Below, one piece after another: positions 7,929 through 16,882 of a stretch of 64,000 bases of DNA. Both the position numbers and the translations under genes were made by a program. The DNA lies in contig NZ_ANBA01000013.1 in assembly GCF_000341085.1 (NCBI RefSeq), positions 310,001 through 374,000 of the forward strand. Direction: 5' to 3'. Every line of letters starts with the position of its first letter. Positions within the stretch are counted from its first letter, which is position 1. The stretch is from Nocardiopsis ganjiahuensis DSM 45031. Its GTDB lineage: Bacteria; Actinomycetota; Actinomycetes; Streptosporangiales; Streptosporangiaceae. The notes beneath the pieces are model-generated. The model saw only the letters and a program-made list of their open reading frames with translations, was not told the DNA's origin and ran no database searches.

Positions 7929-8180
7929 ATGCTGCGTAAGCTCGGTGTTGCCGGCCTCGTTGCTGGTGCTGCTTTCTCTGCCGTTCTGGCCGCCACCCCG
8001 GCCTCCGCCTCTGGCTCCCACGGTGGCGACCAGCAGTACAACCAGAACCTGCAGGCCATCCCGGTCCAGCTGTGCAACACCAGCGCGGCCGTGGGCCTGG
8101 TCGGTGTCAACGTGCCGATCCTGTCGCCGCAGACCACCGGTGACTGCGTCAACGGTCCCATCAGCACCAACATCGACTAG
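7929..8180 (+). CDS. Small secreted two-cysteine protein 2 (chaplin-like)
   Basis: This 83-residue paralogue has an N-terminal signal peptide with cleavage after ASA near residue 27. Its mature segment is SGSHGGDQQYNQNLQ, then IPVQLCNTSAAVGLVGVNVP, then ILSPQTTGDCVNGP ending ISTNID. The two Cys residues probably form a disulfide, as in chaplins. A GAAGGG ribosome-binding site lies upstream of the ATG, with 56 bases after the previous stop codon. It is most likely an extracellular surface protein; the exact role is not known. Confidence 0.85.
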   Translation: MLRKLGVAGLVAGAAFSAVLAATPASASGSHGGDQQYNQNLQAIPVQLCNTSAAVGLVGVNVPILSPQTTGDCVNGPISTNID

Positions 8181-8192
8181 GAGAACCCCAAC

Positions 8193-8438
8193 ATGCGCAA
8201 GTTCACCGCAGCCACCGCCATTGCCGGTGTCGCCCTCGGCGCCCTGCTCGCCGCGGCTCCCGCGTCCGCCTCCCACGGTGGCGACCAGCAGTACAACCAG
8301 AACCTGCAGGCCGTCCCGGTCCAGCTGTGCAACACCGAGCTGGCCGTCGGGCTGCTCGCCGGTGTCAACGTGCCGATCCTGTCGCCGCAGACCACGGGCG
8401 ACTGCATCAACGGCCCGGTCAGCACCAACATCGACTAG
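8193..8438 (+). CDS. Small secreted two-cysteine protein 3 (chaplin-like)
   Basis: This 81-residue paralogue starts 12 bases after the previous stop codon, with its AGGAGAA ribosome-binding site overlapping that stop (TAGGAGAA). The signal peptide ends at APASA near residue 26. The mature part keeps the SHGGDQQYNQNLQ start and the two-Cys core (VQLCNTELAVGLL then TGDCINGP). Very close DNA identity to genes 2 and 4 points to recent tandem duplication. It is probably co-transcribed with the others and exported by Sec. Confidence 0.85.
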   Translation: MRKFTAATAIAGVALGALLAAAPASASHGGDQQYNQNLQAVPVQLCNTELAVGLLAGVNVPILSPQTTGDCINGPVSTNID

Positions 8439-8449
8439 GAGAACCGCAG

Positions 8450-8773
8450 ATGCTGCGCAAGTTCACCGCCGCCACGGCGATCGCCGGTGTCGCCCTCGGT
8501 GCGATGCTCGCGGCCGCTCCGGCCTCCGCGTCGCACGGTGGCGACCAGCAGTTCAACCAGAACCTGCAGCTGGTGCCGATCCAGTTGTGCAACACCGAGC
8601 TGGCTGTGGGCCTGGTGGGCGCCAACGTGCCGATCCTGTCGCCGCAGACCACCGGTGACTGCGTCAACGGTCCGGCCGGTACGAACATCAGCCACGACCG
8701 CGGTGACCACGGCCACGGCGGTCACGGTGACCACGACCGCGCCGGTCACGGCGACCACGGGCACGGCTACTGA
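8450..8773 (+). CDS. Small secreted two-cysteine protein 4 with His/Asp/Gly-rich tail
   Basis: The 107-residue fourth paralogue has the same signal peptide and two-Cys core as its neighbours, followed by an added 26-residue tail (residues 82-107) made of His, Asp and Gly with eight histidines in HGDH/GHG units. Such a tail is suited to binding Zn, Ni or Cu ions, but this is inference. I chose the ATG at 8450 because the upstream stop carries TAGGAGAA exactly as in gene 3; the open frame extending further upstream overlaps gene 3 and is a shadow. It is the last gene of the array and is followed by a strong terminator. Confidence 0.87.
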   Translation: MLRKFTAATAIAGVALGAMLAAAPASASHGGDQQFNQNLQLVPIQLCNTELAVGLVGANVPILSPQTTGDCVNGPAGTNISHDRGDHGHGGHGDHDRAGHGDHGHGY

Positions 8774-8830
8774 TCACCTGAGGGTGGTCGACGGGGTCCT
8801 CGGACTCCGGTGACGGAACAGAGCGGGTCG

Positions 8831-8860
8831 GAGGCCCCCCGGCGTGTGCCGGGGGGCCTC
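8831..8860 (+). terminator. Terminator of the small secreted protein array
   Basis: A 13-bp perfect stem (GAGGCCCCCCGGC / GCCGGGGGGCCTC) with a GTGT loop lies about 58 bases after the last array gene. Confidence 0.85.
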
Positions 8861-8903
8861 CTCTGTGTTCACGGCCATGACGGTCGCGACCTGAGGAGGG
8901 CAA

Positions 8904-9455
8904 ATGAACCTGGAGGGCCGGATGAATCCGGGAAACCGGTGGAAGCGCACACTCCTGGCCGGGGCGGCCCTGGCCCTGGCGGTCTCGGCCTGCGGGCAGG
9001 CCGACGATCCCGAGGAGGACCGTGCCCCGGCCGGGGAGGAGGCCCCGAAGGCGGAGGGCTCCCCCGGAGGAGGCGGCGCCGAGGGTGGGACGGAGGCCGG
9101 AGACGAGGTCCACGTCCTCAACATGTACGGCGACGAGGAGGGCTTCGACGACCAGCGTCCGACGGACTACGTCGCCAACGAGTTCACGACCTTCTCCGAC
9201 ATGGAGTGGGACCAGTGGGACGGGACGCGCGCGCTGGGCGAGGGCGAGGTCCTGGGCACCTGGTGCATGGACCAGGGCTGCCAGGACGACCCCTACGACG
9301 TGGAGATCGAGCTCGGGGACCCGGTCGAGGCGAACGGCACCCGGTACTTCTCCACGTACACGGTCACCGAGTACGACGACGACATGCCGCAGGAGCAGCG
9401 GGACGCGCTGGAGCAGGCCGACGGCGGACAGCTCAACACCCCCGCGGCCGAGTGA
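8904..9455 (+). CDS. Secreted lipoprotein of unknown function
   Basis: The 183-residue protein has a positively charged N-terminus, a hydrophobic core and a lipobox (VSACG, Cys near residue 31), so it should be a membrane-anchored lipoprotein. A Gly/Glu/Pro linker of about 35 residues follows, then an acidic domain with DEVHVLNMYGD, a GTWCMDQGCQDDPYDVEIE segment with two cysteines that could form a disulfide, and a Tyr/Asp-rich end. I do not recognise the family. The ATG at 8904 has GAGGAGGG just upstream. It is probably monocistronic, between terminators on both sides. Confidence 0.8.
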   Translation: MNLEGRMNPGNRWKRTLLAGAALALAVSACGQADDPEEDRAPAGEEAPKAEGSPGGGGAEGGTEAGDEVHVLNMYGDEEGFDDQRPTDYVANEFTTFSDMEWDQWDGTRALGEGEVLGTWCMDQGCQDDPYDVEIELGDPVEANGTRYFSTYTVTEYDDDMPQEQRDALEQADGGQLNTPAAE

Positions 9456-9463
9456 CCCCGTTC

Positions 9464-9489
9464 CCCGGCGCCGGACGGCAGGCGCCGGG
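9464..9489 (+). terminator. Hairpin terminator after the lipoprotein gene
   Basis: CCCGGCGCC and GGCGCCGGG form a 9-bp stem with an 8-base loop just after the lipoprotein stop codon. Confidence 0.5.
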
Positions 9490-9662
9490 ACACACGTGAA
9501 CGCGGCCGGGGCGGGGCGAACGTGAGCTTCGACTCCGCAGCTCTTCTCGGAATCCTTGCAAAGTTCAGAAATCACCTGAAACCGCTGGTCAGGGCGGGCA
9601 TTGGATCGGCTTGAACGGGGCCGGAGGGTGCCGAACCGGGCGTGGCGAGCCCCGGAGGTCTC

Positions 9663-9668
9663 TAGTCT
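9663..9668 (+). promoter_or_regulatory. Candidate -10 box for leaderless transcription of the jet-like operon
   Basis: TAGTCT ends 8 bases before the GTG at 9677, which has no Shine-Dalgarno sequence at normal distance (GGAGG is about 18 bases away). This is the arrangement expected for an actinobacterial leaderless mRNA. No good -35 was found. Confidence 0.4.
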
Positions 9669-9676
9669 GCTGAGTT

Positions 9677-10795
9677 GTGGGACTCAACCAGTGGGCGGAC
9701 AACCGCGCGGACGAAGGACAGGACACCGGCGACCGGCCGGTGCCACGGCACGGCCGTGCCGCTCTGCTGCGGCTGGCCGCCTGGTTCGAGGAGTCCGGAC
9801 CCGACAGGGCCGACGCGCTCGCCACCGCCGCCTTCGCCCTGCACCCCGCCCGCCACCTGGAAGGCCGGGTCGACGACAGCGTCGCGGCGACCACCAGCTG
9901 GTGGCAGTCCGAGCCCGACCGCAGCACTGTCACCGAGCACCCCGGCACCCGTCTGCCCGAACCCGTGCGCGACCACCGCGCCCAGCAGGCCCGGCTGCGG
10001 GACGCCGCCGAGTCCTCCGCGCACTGGCGCCGGGCCGGCGCGGAACAGGTCCGGTCCCTGCTCACCGAACCCACCGGCGACCGCGCCCGCCTGGACCTGT
10101 CCGGGGCCGGCATGGAGGTGCTCATGGAGCTCCTCACCGCCGCGCTCGGGTCGGGCGACGCCACCCGCCGCCCCACGTCCGCGGGCGACCTGGAGTTCGG
10201 CCTGCGCCTGCACGTCCACGCGGCGCCCGGAGCCGAGGTCACGGTCCGCGGTGAGGGCGGGGACCTGACGCTGGAGGGACTGCGCCTGTGCGTGACCTCC
10301 TACGAGCAGCACACCGCGCCCCGGCCCATGGCGGCCCCGGGGGTCGCGGCCCGCTCCGCCCTCGACTCCACCCGGCCCGTGACGGCTCCGCCACCTGCGG
10401 CCGATCCCGAACCCGTGTCCGATCCCGTGGCTGATCCCGAACCCGTGTCCGATGCCGGATCCGTGGCCGGCCCCGGTCCGGTCCCCGACACCGCGGCCGG
10501 TTCCACGGCACCCGCCGCCCCCGCCTCCCGCACGGCGGACGCGGACGGGGGCGGGTCCCACGCGGAACCCTCCTCACCGCGCTCCGAACCCCCGTCCTCC
10601 GACGAGCCCGGCGCTCCGGCGAGCCCTCCGCCCGCCGGTCCGCCGGTCAGCACCGCCGACGCCCCGGACGCTCCGGACGCCCCTGTCGCCGACCCCGCTC
10701 CCACCGATAGCCTCCCCGGACCGGACCCCGACGTGGAGACCACCGGACCCATCGACATCGCGAAGCACACGCCCTGGACGCGGAGGTGGGGGTGA
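9677..10795 (+). CDS. jetA: DUF2397 (TIGR02677)-like protein, N-terminally short; JetA-like
   Basis: Residues about 28-205 resemble the C-terminal half of the DUF2397 / TIGR02677 family: LLRLAAWFEES, then ATAAFALHPARHLEGR, then TTSWWQSEP, and a later helix around DLSGAGMEVLMELLTAAL. The family is normally around 500 residues, and the N-terminal half (about 250 residues) is missing here; an in-frame stop lies two codons before the start. Residues about 206-372 are a Pro/Ala/Asp-rich low-complexity tail not expected in the family. In type II Wadjet systems this family is JetA, a kleisin-like partner of the JetC ATPase. It overlaps the next gene by one base (TGATG). Family assignment is by motif reading. 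Confidence 0.7.
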   Translation: MGLNQWADNRADEGQDTGDRPVPRHGRAALLRLAAWFEESGPDRADALATAAFALHPARHLEGRVDDSVAATTSWWQSEPDRSTVTEHPGTRLPEPVRDHRAQQARLRDAAESSAHWRRAGAEQVRSLLTEPTGDRARLDLSGAGMEVLMELLTAALGSGDATRRPTSAGDLEFGLRLHVHAAPGAEVTVRGEGGDLTLEGLRLCVTSYEQHTAPRPMAAPGVAARSALDSTRPVTAPPPAADPEPVSDPVADPEPVSDAGSVAGPGPVPDTAAGSTAPAAPASRTADADGGGSHAEPSSPRSEPPSSDEPGAPASPPPAGPPVSTADAPDAPDAPVADPAPTDSLPGPDPDVETTGPIDIAKHTPWTRRWG

Positions 10796-12183
10796 TGGAG
10801 ACCAACGCCCACATGGAGGACGCCGCCCTCATCGGTGAGCGGCAGGCCGCCGCGCGCGCCCTCATGTCCCGGCCCCTGCTCACCCGGCGGACCCACCCGG
10901 CCGAGTTCTCCCTCGTGCGCTCGCACGCGGAGTGGCTGATCCAGCGCTTCCAGCGGGTCCTCGGCTACCGGCTCACCGTGGCCGACGACCACGCCCGCCT
11001 GGTCAAGCGCGGTCTGGTCGACGAGGTGGTCCTTCCCACCACCCGCTCCACCGGTGCCCGATTCACCCCCCGGACCCACACCTACCTCGCACTCGCGCTC
11101 GCGGTCCTGGTCGAGCAGACCGGACCCACCACGGTCCGCTCCCTCGCCGTCCGGGTCCGCGCCGCCGCACGCGAGGCCGGGGTCGACGCCGACCCCGCGC
11201 GCGGCCTCGGTGAACGCCGCGCCTTCTGTGCGGCCCTGCAGTACCTGGTCGGCCTCGGCGCGCTCGCCGAGACCTCCGGGAGCGTCCGGGCCCACCAGGC
11301 GGACGCCGCCGTGGACGCCGGCCTCGCACCGGACACCGAGGCCCTGCGCTCGGTGACCGCACACCTGCCCAAGGCGGGCGACGACCCCGTCTCCTTCCTC
11401 GCCGACGCCGCCGACACGGACCCCGAGAGCGACCAGGCGGGCGAGGTCGCCCTGCGCCGCCTGCTCGCCGAGACCGCCGTCGTCTACCGGGAACAGCTCC
11501 CGGACCGCCAGCGCGACCGCCTGGCGGCCCACCAGTGGCGGGCCGCCGCGGCGCTCGGGAACCTGCTCGGCTGCGACACCGAGATCCGCGCCGAGGGTGT
11601 GGCGCTCGTCATGCCGGACGAGGCCGCGGCGACCCCGCGCTTCCCCTCGGACGACCCCGTCGGACACACGGCCCTGGCCCTGGTCCGGCACCTCTCCGGC
11701 CGCCTGCACCCCGGCCGCCCCGCCACCTCCGTCCCCGTCCCCGACCAGGAACTCCTTGCGGCACTGGAGGTCCTCGGCGGCGCCGACGCACCGATCCGGT
11801 CCGAGTGGGCGCGTACCGCGGGTCCCGAGCTCCCGGCCCCGGACCGGCTGTCCGGTCTCGTGCTGGAGCTCCTCACCGGCCTCGGCCTGCTCACGGGAGG
11901 GCCCGGAACGTGGGCGCTCACCGCTGCGGCGGCCAGGTTCGGCGCCGACGTGGACGATCGCGTCCCCCGTATCCAGGACAATGACGAAGACAGCCGGACA
12001 CACCCCACGCAACCGCGTGGTTCCGGTCACGGCGAGCCCGAGGACGAGGCCGACCCCCAGGCCGATCCCCGCGGCGACCTCGACCGGGTGGCGTCCGTGC
12101 TGCAAGCGGTGGCGAACGAGAAGGTGAGCGCGACCAGTGGTGACACAGGAGACGAGCGAGGCCCCCGGGACGGCTCCGGCTGA
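10795..12183 (+). CDS. jetB: DUF2398 / TIGR02678 family protein, JetB-like
   Basis: This 462-residue protein opens with the family hallmark ERQAAARALMSRPLLT and continues EFSLVRSHAEWLIQRFQRVLGYRL, then a helix-rich region (THTYLALALAVLVEQTGPTTVRSLA). DUF2398 proteins always occur beside DUF2397 and TIGR02680 proteins; in type II Wadjet they are JetB, the winged-helix partner (MukE-like) of the SMC-type motor that recognises and removes plasmid DNA. I chose the ATG at 10795 because GGAGG lies 8 bases upstream and the stop of the previous gene overlaps it. The last ~60 residues are charged and disordered and overlap the start of jetC. Confidence 0.85.
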   Translation: METNAHMEDAALIGERQAAARALMSRPLLTRRTHPAEFSLVRSHAEWLIQRFQRVLGYRLTVADDHARLVKRGLVDEVVLPTTRSTGARFTPRTHTYLALALAVLVEQTGPTTVRSLAVRVRAAAREAGVDADPARGLGERRAFCAALQYLVGLGALAETSGSVRAHQADAAVDAGLAPDTEALRSVTAHLPKAGDDPVSFLADAADTDPESDQAGEVALRRLLAETAVVYREQLPDRQRDRLAAHQWRAAAALGNLLGCDTEIRAEGVALVMPDEAAATPRFPSDDPVGHTALALVRHLSGRLHPGRPATSVPVPDQELLAALEVLGGADAPIRSEWARTAGPELPAPDRLSGLVLELLTGLGLLTGGPGTWALTAAAARFGADVDDRVPRIQDNDEDSRTHPTQPRGSGHGEPEDEADPQADPRGDLDRVASVLQAVANEKVSATSGDTGDERGPRDGSG

Positions 12184-15100
12184 TCCTGCCGACACCCCCC
12201 GTTACCGCCTCGAGCGCGCGGGCATCCGGAACGTCTGGCAGTACGACGACCACGTCCTGGACTTCGCCGAAGGGCGGCTTCTGCTGCGCGGCCGCAACGG
12301 CGCCGGCAAGTCCAAGGCGCTGGAGATGCTGCTCCCCTTCCTGCTGGACGGGGACGTCCGACGCCTGGACACCACCGGGACCAACCGGACCAGCCTGCGC
12401 TGGCTCATGGCCGACGACCCCCGTGCCTCCCAGGGCCCCGACGAGGGGGGTACCGGCCCCGACCTGCTGGGCGGCCCCGCCGAACCCGAACCCGCGTCCG
12501 ACGACGGCGCGGACTCCCCGGATCCCTCGGACGCCTCCGGCGCCGTCACCCGGCTGGGCTACCTGTGGGTCGAGTTCACCACCGCCCGCGGCGACCGCGG
12601 CCTGGACTCCGCCGGGCCGAACCAGGGCACCCGCACCCACACCGGCCCCAACACCGCCTCGGCTCTGCTCGCCGCCTCCGCCCCCGACACCACACGGCCC
12701 CCCACGGGCCTCGCGCCCGCGGCCCCCGGTTCGGCCGCCTCCCTCCTGGCCGCCCCCGAGGACGCGGACACCCCCGCCACCGGCATCCCCGTCGTCGGTT
12801 CCCCCGGCGCGGGCACGGACACCGGCACCCCGGAGGACGCCTCCGACGAGGACGGCGCACCGCCCCGGCACCTCACCCTCGGCGCCGCCGTCATGGCCGT
12901 GGGCGACGCCGACCCCCGCTGCGTGTTCTTCGTGACCGACCGCCGCGTCGGCCACGACCTCGAACTGGTCACCGAGGGCCGACCCAAACCCGTGGACCGG
13001 CTCCGCTCGGAGATCGGCTCCGACAACTGCTTCACCAGCGCCGTCCCCTACCGCGCCCGAGTGATGCGGGACCTGTTCGGGATCGACGACTCCGTCCGCT
13101 ACCGCAACCTCATCCACCTGCTCTACCGCCTGCGCCGCCCCACCATCGGCGACCGCCTCGAAGCCGGCGAGCTGGTCAGCGTCCTGTCCGAGGCCCTCCC
13201 GCCCATGGACGAGTCCGTCCTGGACGAGGTCGCCCGCAACATCGCCGACCTCGAACAGGCCCGCACCGACAAGAACGAGCTCACCGAGGCCGGGGCCGGG
13301 GTCACCGCCTTCCTCGCCGACTACCACGGCTACCTCCTGCACACCCTGCGCGCCCGCGCCGCCGAGGTCCGCGAACAGCTCGACTCGTGCACCCGCCGCA
13401 CCGAGGAGACCGACCGCCTGCGCGCCGAGCTGGACGAGCTCATCACCGCGGAGAGCCAGATCGCCGAGGAGCGCGACCAGGCCCGCCGCACCCGCGACAC
13501 CGCCAACGCCGACGACGGCACCCTCGCCGCCGCGCAGAACAACGCGGCCACCGCCACCACCAACGAGCGCCGCGCCTACGACGCGGCCGTCGGCGCCTAC
13601 ATCCGCGCGGCGGAGGCCGCCTGGGCCGCGGCCGAACACGCCGCGGCCACCGAGACCCACGCGGTGGAACGCCTCGGCGAGGACACCGCCGCCATCGAGC
13701 GCGCCCTGGAGGTCCTCCGGCAGACCCATCTGGAGGCCTCCCGCGCCGCGACCGCCGCCGGACTCGACCCACAGGCGCTCGGCCAGGTGCCCGACGCCCG
13801 CACCGCCGTCCACGCGCCCCGGGAGAACACCACCCGGGTCGACCTCCAAGGGTTGGAACAGGCGGTGGAGCGCGCCCCGGTCAACGGCATCGACCTCACC
13901 GACCTGCGTGAACACCTCGGCCGCCTGCACGACCGGCTCACCTCCGCGGGCAACGCCGCGGCCGACCGCACCGACCTCGCCACCCGGCTGACCGGACTCA
14001 CCACCGCCGAGGCGGCCGCCGACCGCCGCCTGGTCGCGCTGACCAGCGAGGCCGAGAGCGCCGAGGCCGCGCTGGAGCACACCCACACCCGCGAGCAGGA
14101 GGCCATCGCCGCCCTGCGCACCGAGAGCGCCACCTACGCCGACGGCGTCCGTGACTGGGCGGCCGCCCTGCGCGACTCCAGCCACGCCCACGCCCTCGGC
14201 GAGGCCATCCACGAGCTGGAGGGCAGCGTCGAACTGCCCATCACCGACGCCCTGCGCGTCCTGGACCCCGAGGTCCCGGCCACCGTCGCCCGCCTCGCCC
14301 ACACCGCGGTCGACCCGCTCCTGGAGGAGCTGCGCGCCCGGCGCGACGTCGCCGTCAACGAGGAGGGCCAGCTCGCCGACGAGCTCGCCGACCTCGCCGC
14401 CCGCCGCGCCAAGAACGCCGACAGCGCACCCGAACGCCCCGGCTGGGCCACCTACCCGCGCCCGGACGGCGACGGCGTCCCCTTCCACCTGGCCGTCGAC
14501 TTCGCGGACGGCCTCACCTCCCGGGAACAGGCCGGACTGGAGGCGGCGCTGGAGGCCAGCGGGCTGCTCTCCAGCTGGATCCGCGCCGACGGCACCCTCT
14601 ACGACCCCACCACCCGCGACCTCGTGGTCACCCCGGGCCGCCCGGCCAAGGGCCGCACCCTCCTCGACGTCCTCGTCCCCGTGGCACTCCCCGACCGGGG
14701 CGTGCAGAGCGACAACCTGCGCGCCCTGCTGGCCTCCGTCGCCCTGCGCTCGGAGGCCCCCGGAACCGCCGAGGACACCGAGGCCAAACACCGCCGCGAC
14801 GGCTCCGTGGCCACCGTCAGCTCCATGTCGCTCTCCGGCGGCTGGCGCCTGGGCGTGGCCTCGGGCGCCCACTACAAGAGCGAACCCGAGTTCATCGGAG
14901 AGGCCGCACGCAAACGCGCCCGCGACCGCCAGTCCGCCAACACCGACCGCCGGATGGCCATCGCCGAGGCGCTCCTGGCCGAGGCGGGGGAGCGCCGCTG
15001 GGCGGTCGAACACTCCTACTCCGAGCTGCTGGAGGTCTCCCGCGACCTCCCCGAAGCCGCTCCGCTCATCCGCGCCTGGGCCGTGCTCGACGTCGCCCGG

Positions 15101-16882
15101 GACGACGTGGCCGCGGCCCGCCGCGCACACGAGACCGCCCAGTCCGCCGCCGAGGCCGCGCGCGCCGAGCTCCTCGGCATCCGCTCCCGCCTCTCCGAAG
15201 CCGCCGAGGGCGCGGCCCTGCCCACCACCCGCGCCGAACTCGACAGCGCCCTGCGCGCCCTGGACCACCTGCGGGTCCTCATCGCCTCGGCCCTGCGCGA
15301 CCTCGACGTCCTCGCCTGGGAGCTCGCCGACCACGACCGCCACGTGGCCGCCTGGTCCCGCACCCGCGCCGCCCGCGTCCTGGCCGAGGACGCCCGCGCC
15401 GCCGCGATCGACGACATGATCACCGTGCGCCGCCAGTTCGAGCTCGGCGACCGCGCCCGGGGCGTGGCGGACGAGCAGATCGACGCCGCCCGCGAGCAGG
15501 TCCGGGCCCGCGCCGAGGAGGCCGCCCAGCGCCTCCCCGAACTCGAACGCGACGCCCAGAGCGCCCGCGACGAACGCGTCAGCGCCGAGGCCCGCCTCGA
15601 CGTCGCCACCGCCGAACGCGCCGAACAGGTCCGCCGCGCCCTGGCGGCGGGGGAGGCCCTGGTCTCCGCGGTCACCACCGTCGGCGACCCCGACAGCAGG
15701 AACGTCACCGGCACCGAGGACACCGTCCCCGACGCCGTCCTGCTCGGCGCCGCCGGGCTGGGGGACTGCGCCTCCGAGGACGCGCCCCTGGCCCGCTACC
15801 TGGAGGCCGTCAACGGGGGACCGGAGGCCGAGCCCTCCGGCCCGGACGAGCGCCTGGCCCTCCTGGCCTCCTTCGTCGGGCAGCTGGAGGAAGGGCTGGC
15901 CGGACAGGGGGACGTCGCCGACGTCGACGACAGCGCCATCCTCGGCAGCCGCGAGGAGCTGCACCGCCTGCTCACCTCGGTGGGCTGGTCCCAGACCCGC
16001 ACCGAGCTCACCGAGCCGCGCGGCGTCAAGCGCCTCACCGTGCACGACGAGGACGGCGCCCACGACGTCACCGCCTACGCCGAACGCGTCGCGCAGGCGG
16101 TCACCCGCGCCGAGGAGACCGTCGCCATCGCCGAGGAGGAGGCCTTCGAACGCCACCTCCTCGGCGAGCTCGCCGGCCACCTGTCCCACCAGATCGACGA
16201 GGCCCGCGGCCTCATCGCGACCATGAACGACGTCCTCAAGGACGTCACCACCTCGGCCGGGCTCGGCGTACGCCTGGACTGGAGCCTGGCGCCCGACGCC
16301 GGGGCCGACATCGAGGCGGTCGTCCCGCTGCTGGCCACCCCGGCCGAGGAGCGCACCCGCGTCCAGACCACCCGGCTGCGCGACGCCCTGCGCCGCTGCA
16401 TCGAGGCGATCCGTCGCCTGGACCCGACCGCCACCGGCGGCGCCCAGCTGCGCGCCGCCCTCGACTACCGCTCCTGGTTCACCTTCACCGTCTACGTCAC
16501 CGACTCCGCCGGGGACGAGCGCCGCCTGGGCCACCGCACCGCCCTCAGCCAGGGCGAACAGCGCGTGGTCGCCTACCTGGTGCTGTTCGCCGCGGCCGCC
16601 GCGCAGTTCGACGCCCTGGCCGTGCGGGCCCCGTGGGCGCCGCGCCTCATCCTGCTGGACGACGCCTTCGCCAAGGTCGACGAACCCACGCACGGGCGCC
16701 TGCTCGGCCTGCTGGTCGAACTCGACCTGGACTTCGTCCTCACCTCGGAACGCGTCTGGGGCTGCTTCGCGAGCGTGCCGAGCCTGAACATCTACGAGTG
16801 CCTGCGCGATCCCAACGTCCCGGGCATCGCCACGCTGCACTTCACCTGGGACGGCAGCCGGAGGAGGCTCGTCGGGGTGTGA
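12137..16882 (+). CDS. jetC: TIGR02680 family SMC-like ATPase, JetC-like
   Basis: This 1581-residue ATPase has an N-terminal NVWQYDDHVLDFAEGRLLLR segment, Walker A GRNGAGKS (about 52-59), two Ala-rich coiled-coil arms with a central hinge-like region (about 750-960), the signature LSQGEQ near 1470, and Walker B LILLDDAFAKVDE near 1503, ending with VLTSERVWG. These match TIGR02680, the MukB-like motor of type II Wadjet. Low-complexity inserts rich in Pro/Gly/Ala/Asp occur at about 95-136 and 155-240, inside the head domain. GTG at 12137 or 12140 starts the frame, overlapping jetB by 47 bases, so the genes are co-translated. Role: loop extrusion on invading circular DNA, inferred from family. 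Confidence 0.9.
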   Translation: MVTQETSEAPGTAPADPADTPRYRLERAGIRNVWQYDDHVLDFAEGRLLLRGRNGAGKSKALEMLLPFLLDGDVRRLDTTGTNRTSLRWLMADDPRASQGPDEGGTGPDLLGGPAEPEPASDDGADSPDPSDASGAVTRLGYLWVEFTTARGDRGLDSAGPNQGTRTHTGPNTASALLAASAPDTTRPPTGLAPAAPGSAASLLAAPEDADTPATGIPVVGSPGAGTDTGTPEDASDEDGAPPRHLTLGAAVMAVGDADPRCVFFVTDRRVGHDLELVTEGRPKPVDRLRSEIGSDNCFTSAVPYRARVMRDLFGIDDSVRYRNLIHLLYRLRRPTIGDRLEAGELVSVLSEALPPMDESVLDEVARNIADLEQARTDKNELTEAGAGVTAFLADYHGYLLHTLRARAAEVREQLDSCTRRTEETDRLRAELDELITAESQIAEERDQARRTRDTANADDGTLAAAQNNAATATTNERRAYDAAVGAYIRAAEAAWAAAEHAAATETHAVERLGEDTAAIERALEVLRQTHLEASRAATAAGLDPQALGQVPDARTAVHAPRENTTRVDLQGLEQAVERAPVNGIDLTDLREHLGRLHDRLTSAGNAAADRTDLATRLTGLTTAEAAADRRLVALTSEAESAEAALEHTHTREQEAIAALRTESATYADGVRDWAAALRDSSHAHALGEAIHELEGSVELPITDALRVLDPEVPATVARLAHTAVDPLLEELRARRDVAVNEEGQLADELADLAARRAKNADSAPERPGWATYPRPDGDGVPFHLAVDFADGLTSREQAGLEAALEASGLLSSWIRADGTLYDPTTRDLVVTPGRPAKGRTLLDVLVPVALPDRGVQSDNLRALLASVALRSEAPGTAEDTEAKHRRDGSVATVSSMSLSGGWRLGVASGAHYKSEPEFIGEAARKRARDRQSANTDRRMAIAEALLAEAGERRWAVEHSYSELLEVSRDLPEAAPLIRAWAVLDVARDDVAAARRAHETAQSAAEAARAELLGIRSRLSEAAEGAALPTTRAELDSALRALDHLRVLIASALRDLDVLAWELADHDRHVAAWSRTRAARVLAEDARAAAIDDMITVRRQFELGDRARGVADEQIDAAREQVRARAEEAAQRLPELERDAQSARDERVSAEARLDVATAERAEQVRRALAAGEALVSAVTTVGDPDSRNVTGTEDTVPDAVLLGAAGLGDCASEDAPLARYLEAVNGGPEAEPSGPDERLALLASFVGQLEEGLAGQGDVADVDDSAILGSREELHRLLTSVGWSQTRTELTEPRGVKRLTVHDEDGAHDVTAYAERVAQAVTRAEETVAIAEEEAFERHLLGELAGHLSHQIDEARGLIATMNDVLKDVTTSAGLGVRLDWSLAPDAGADIEAVVPLLATPAEERTRVQTTRLRDALRRCIEAIRRLDPTATGGAQLRAALDYRSWFTFTVYVTDSAGDERRLGHRTALSQGEQRVVAYLVLFAAAAAQFDALAVRAPWAPRLILLDDAFAKVDEPTHGRLLGLLVELDLDFVLTSERVWGCFASVPSLNIYECLRDPNVPGIATLHFTWDGSRRRLVGV

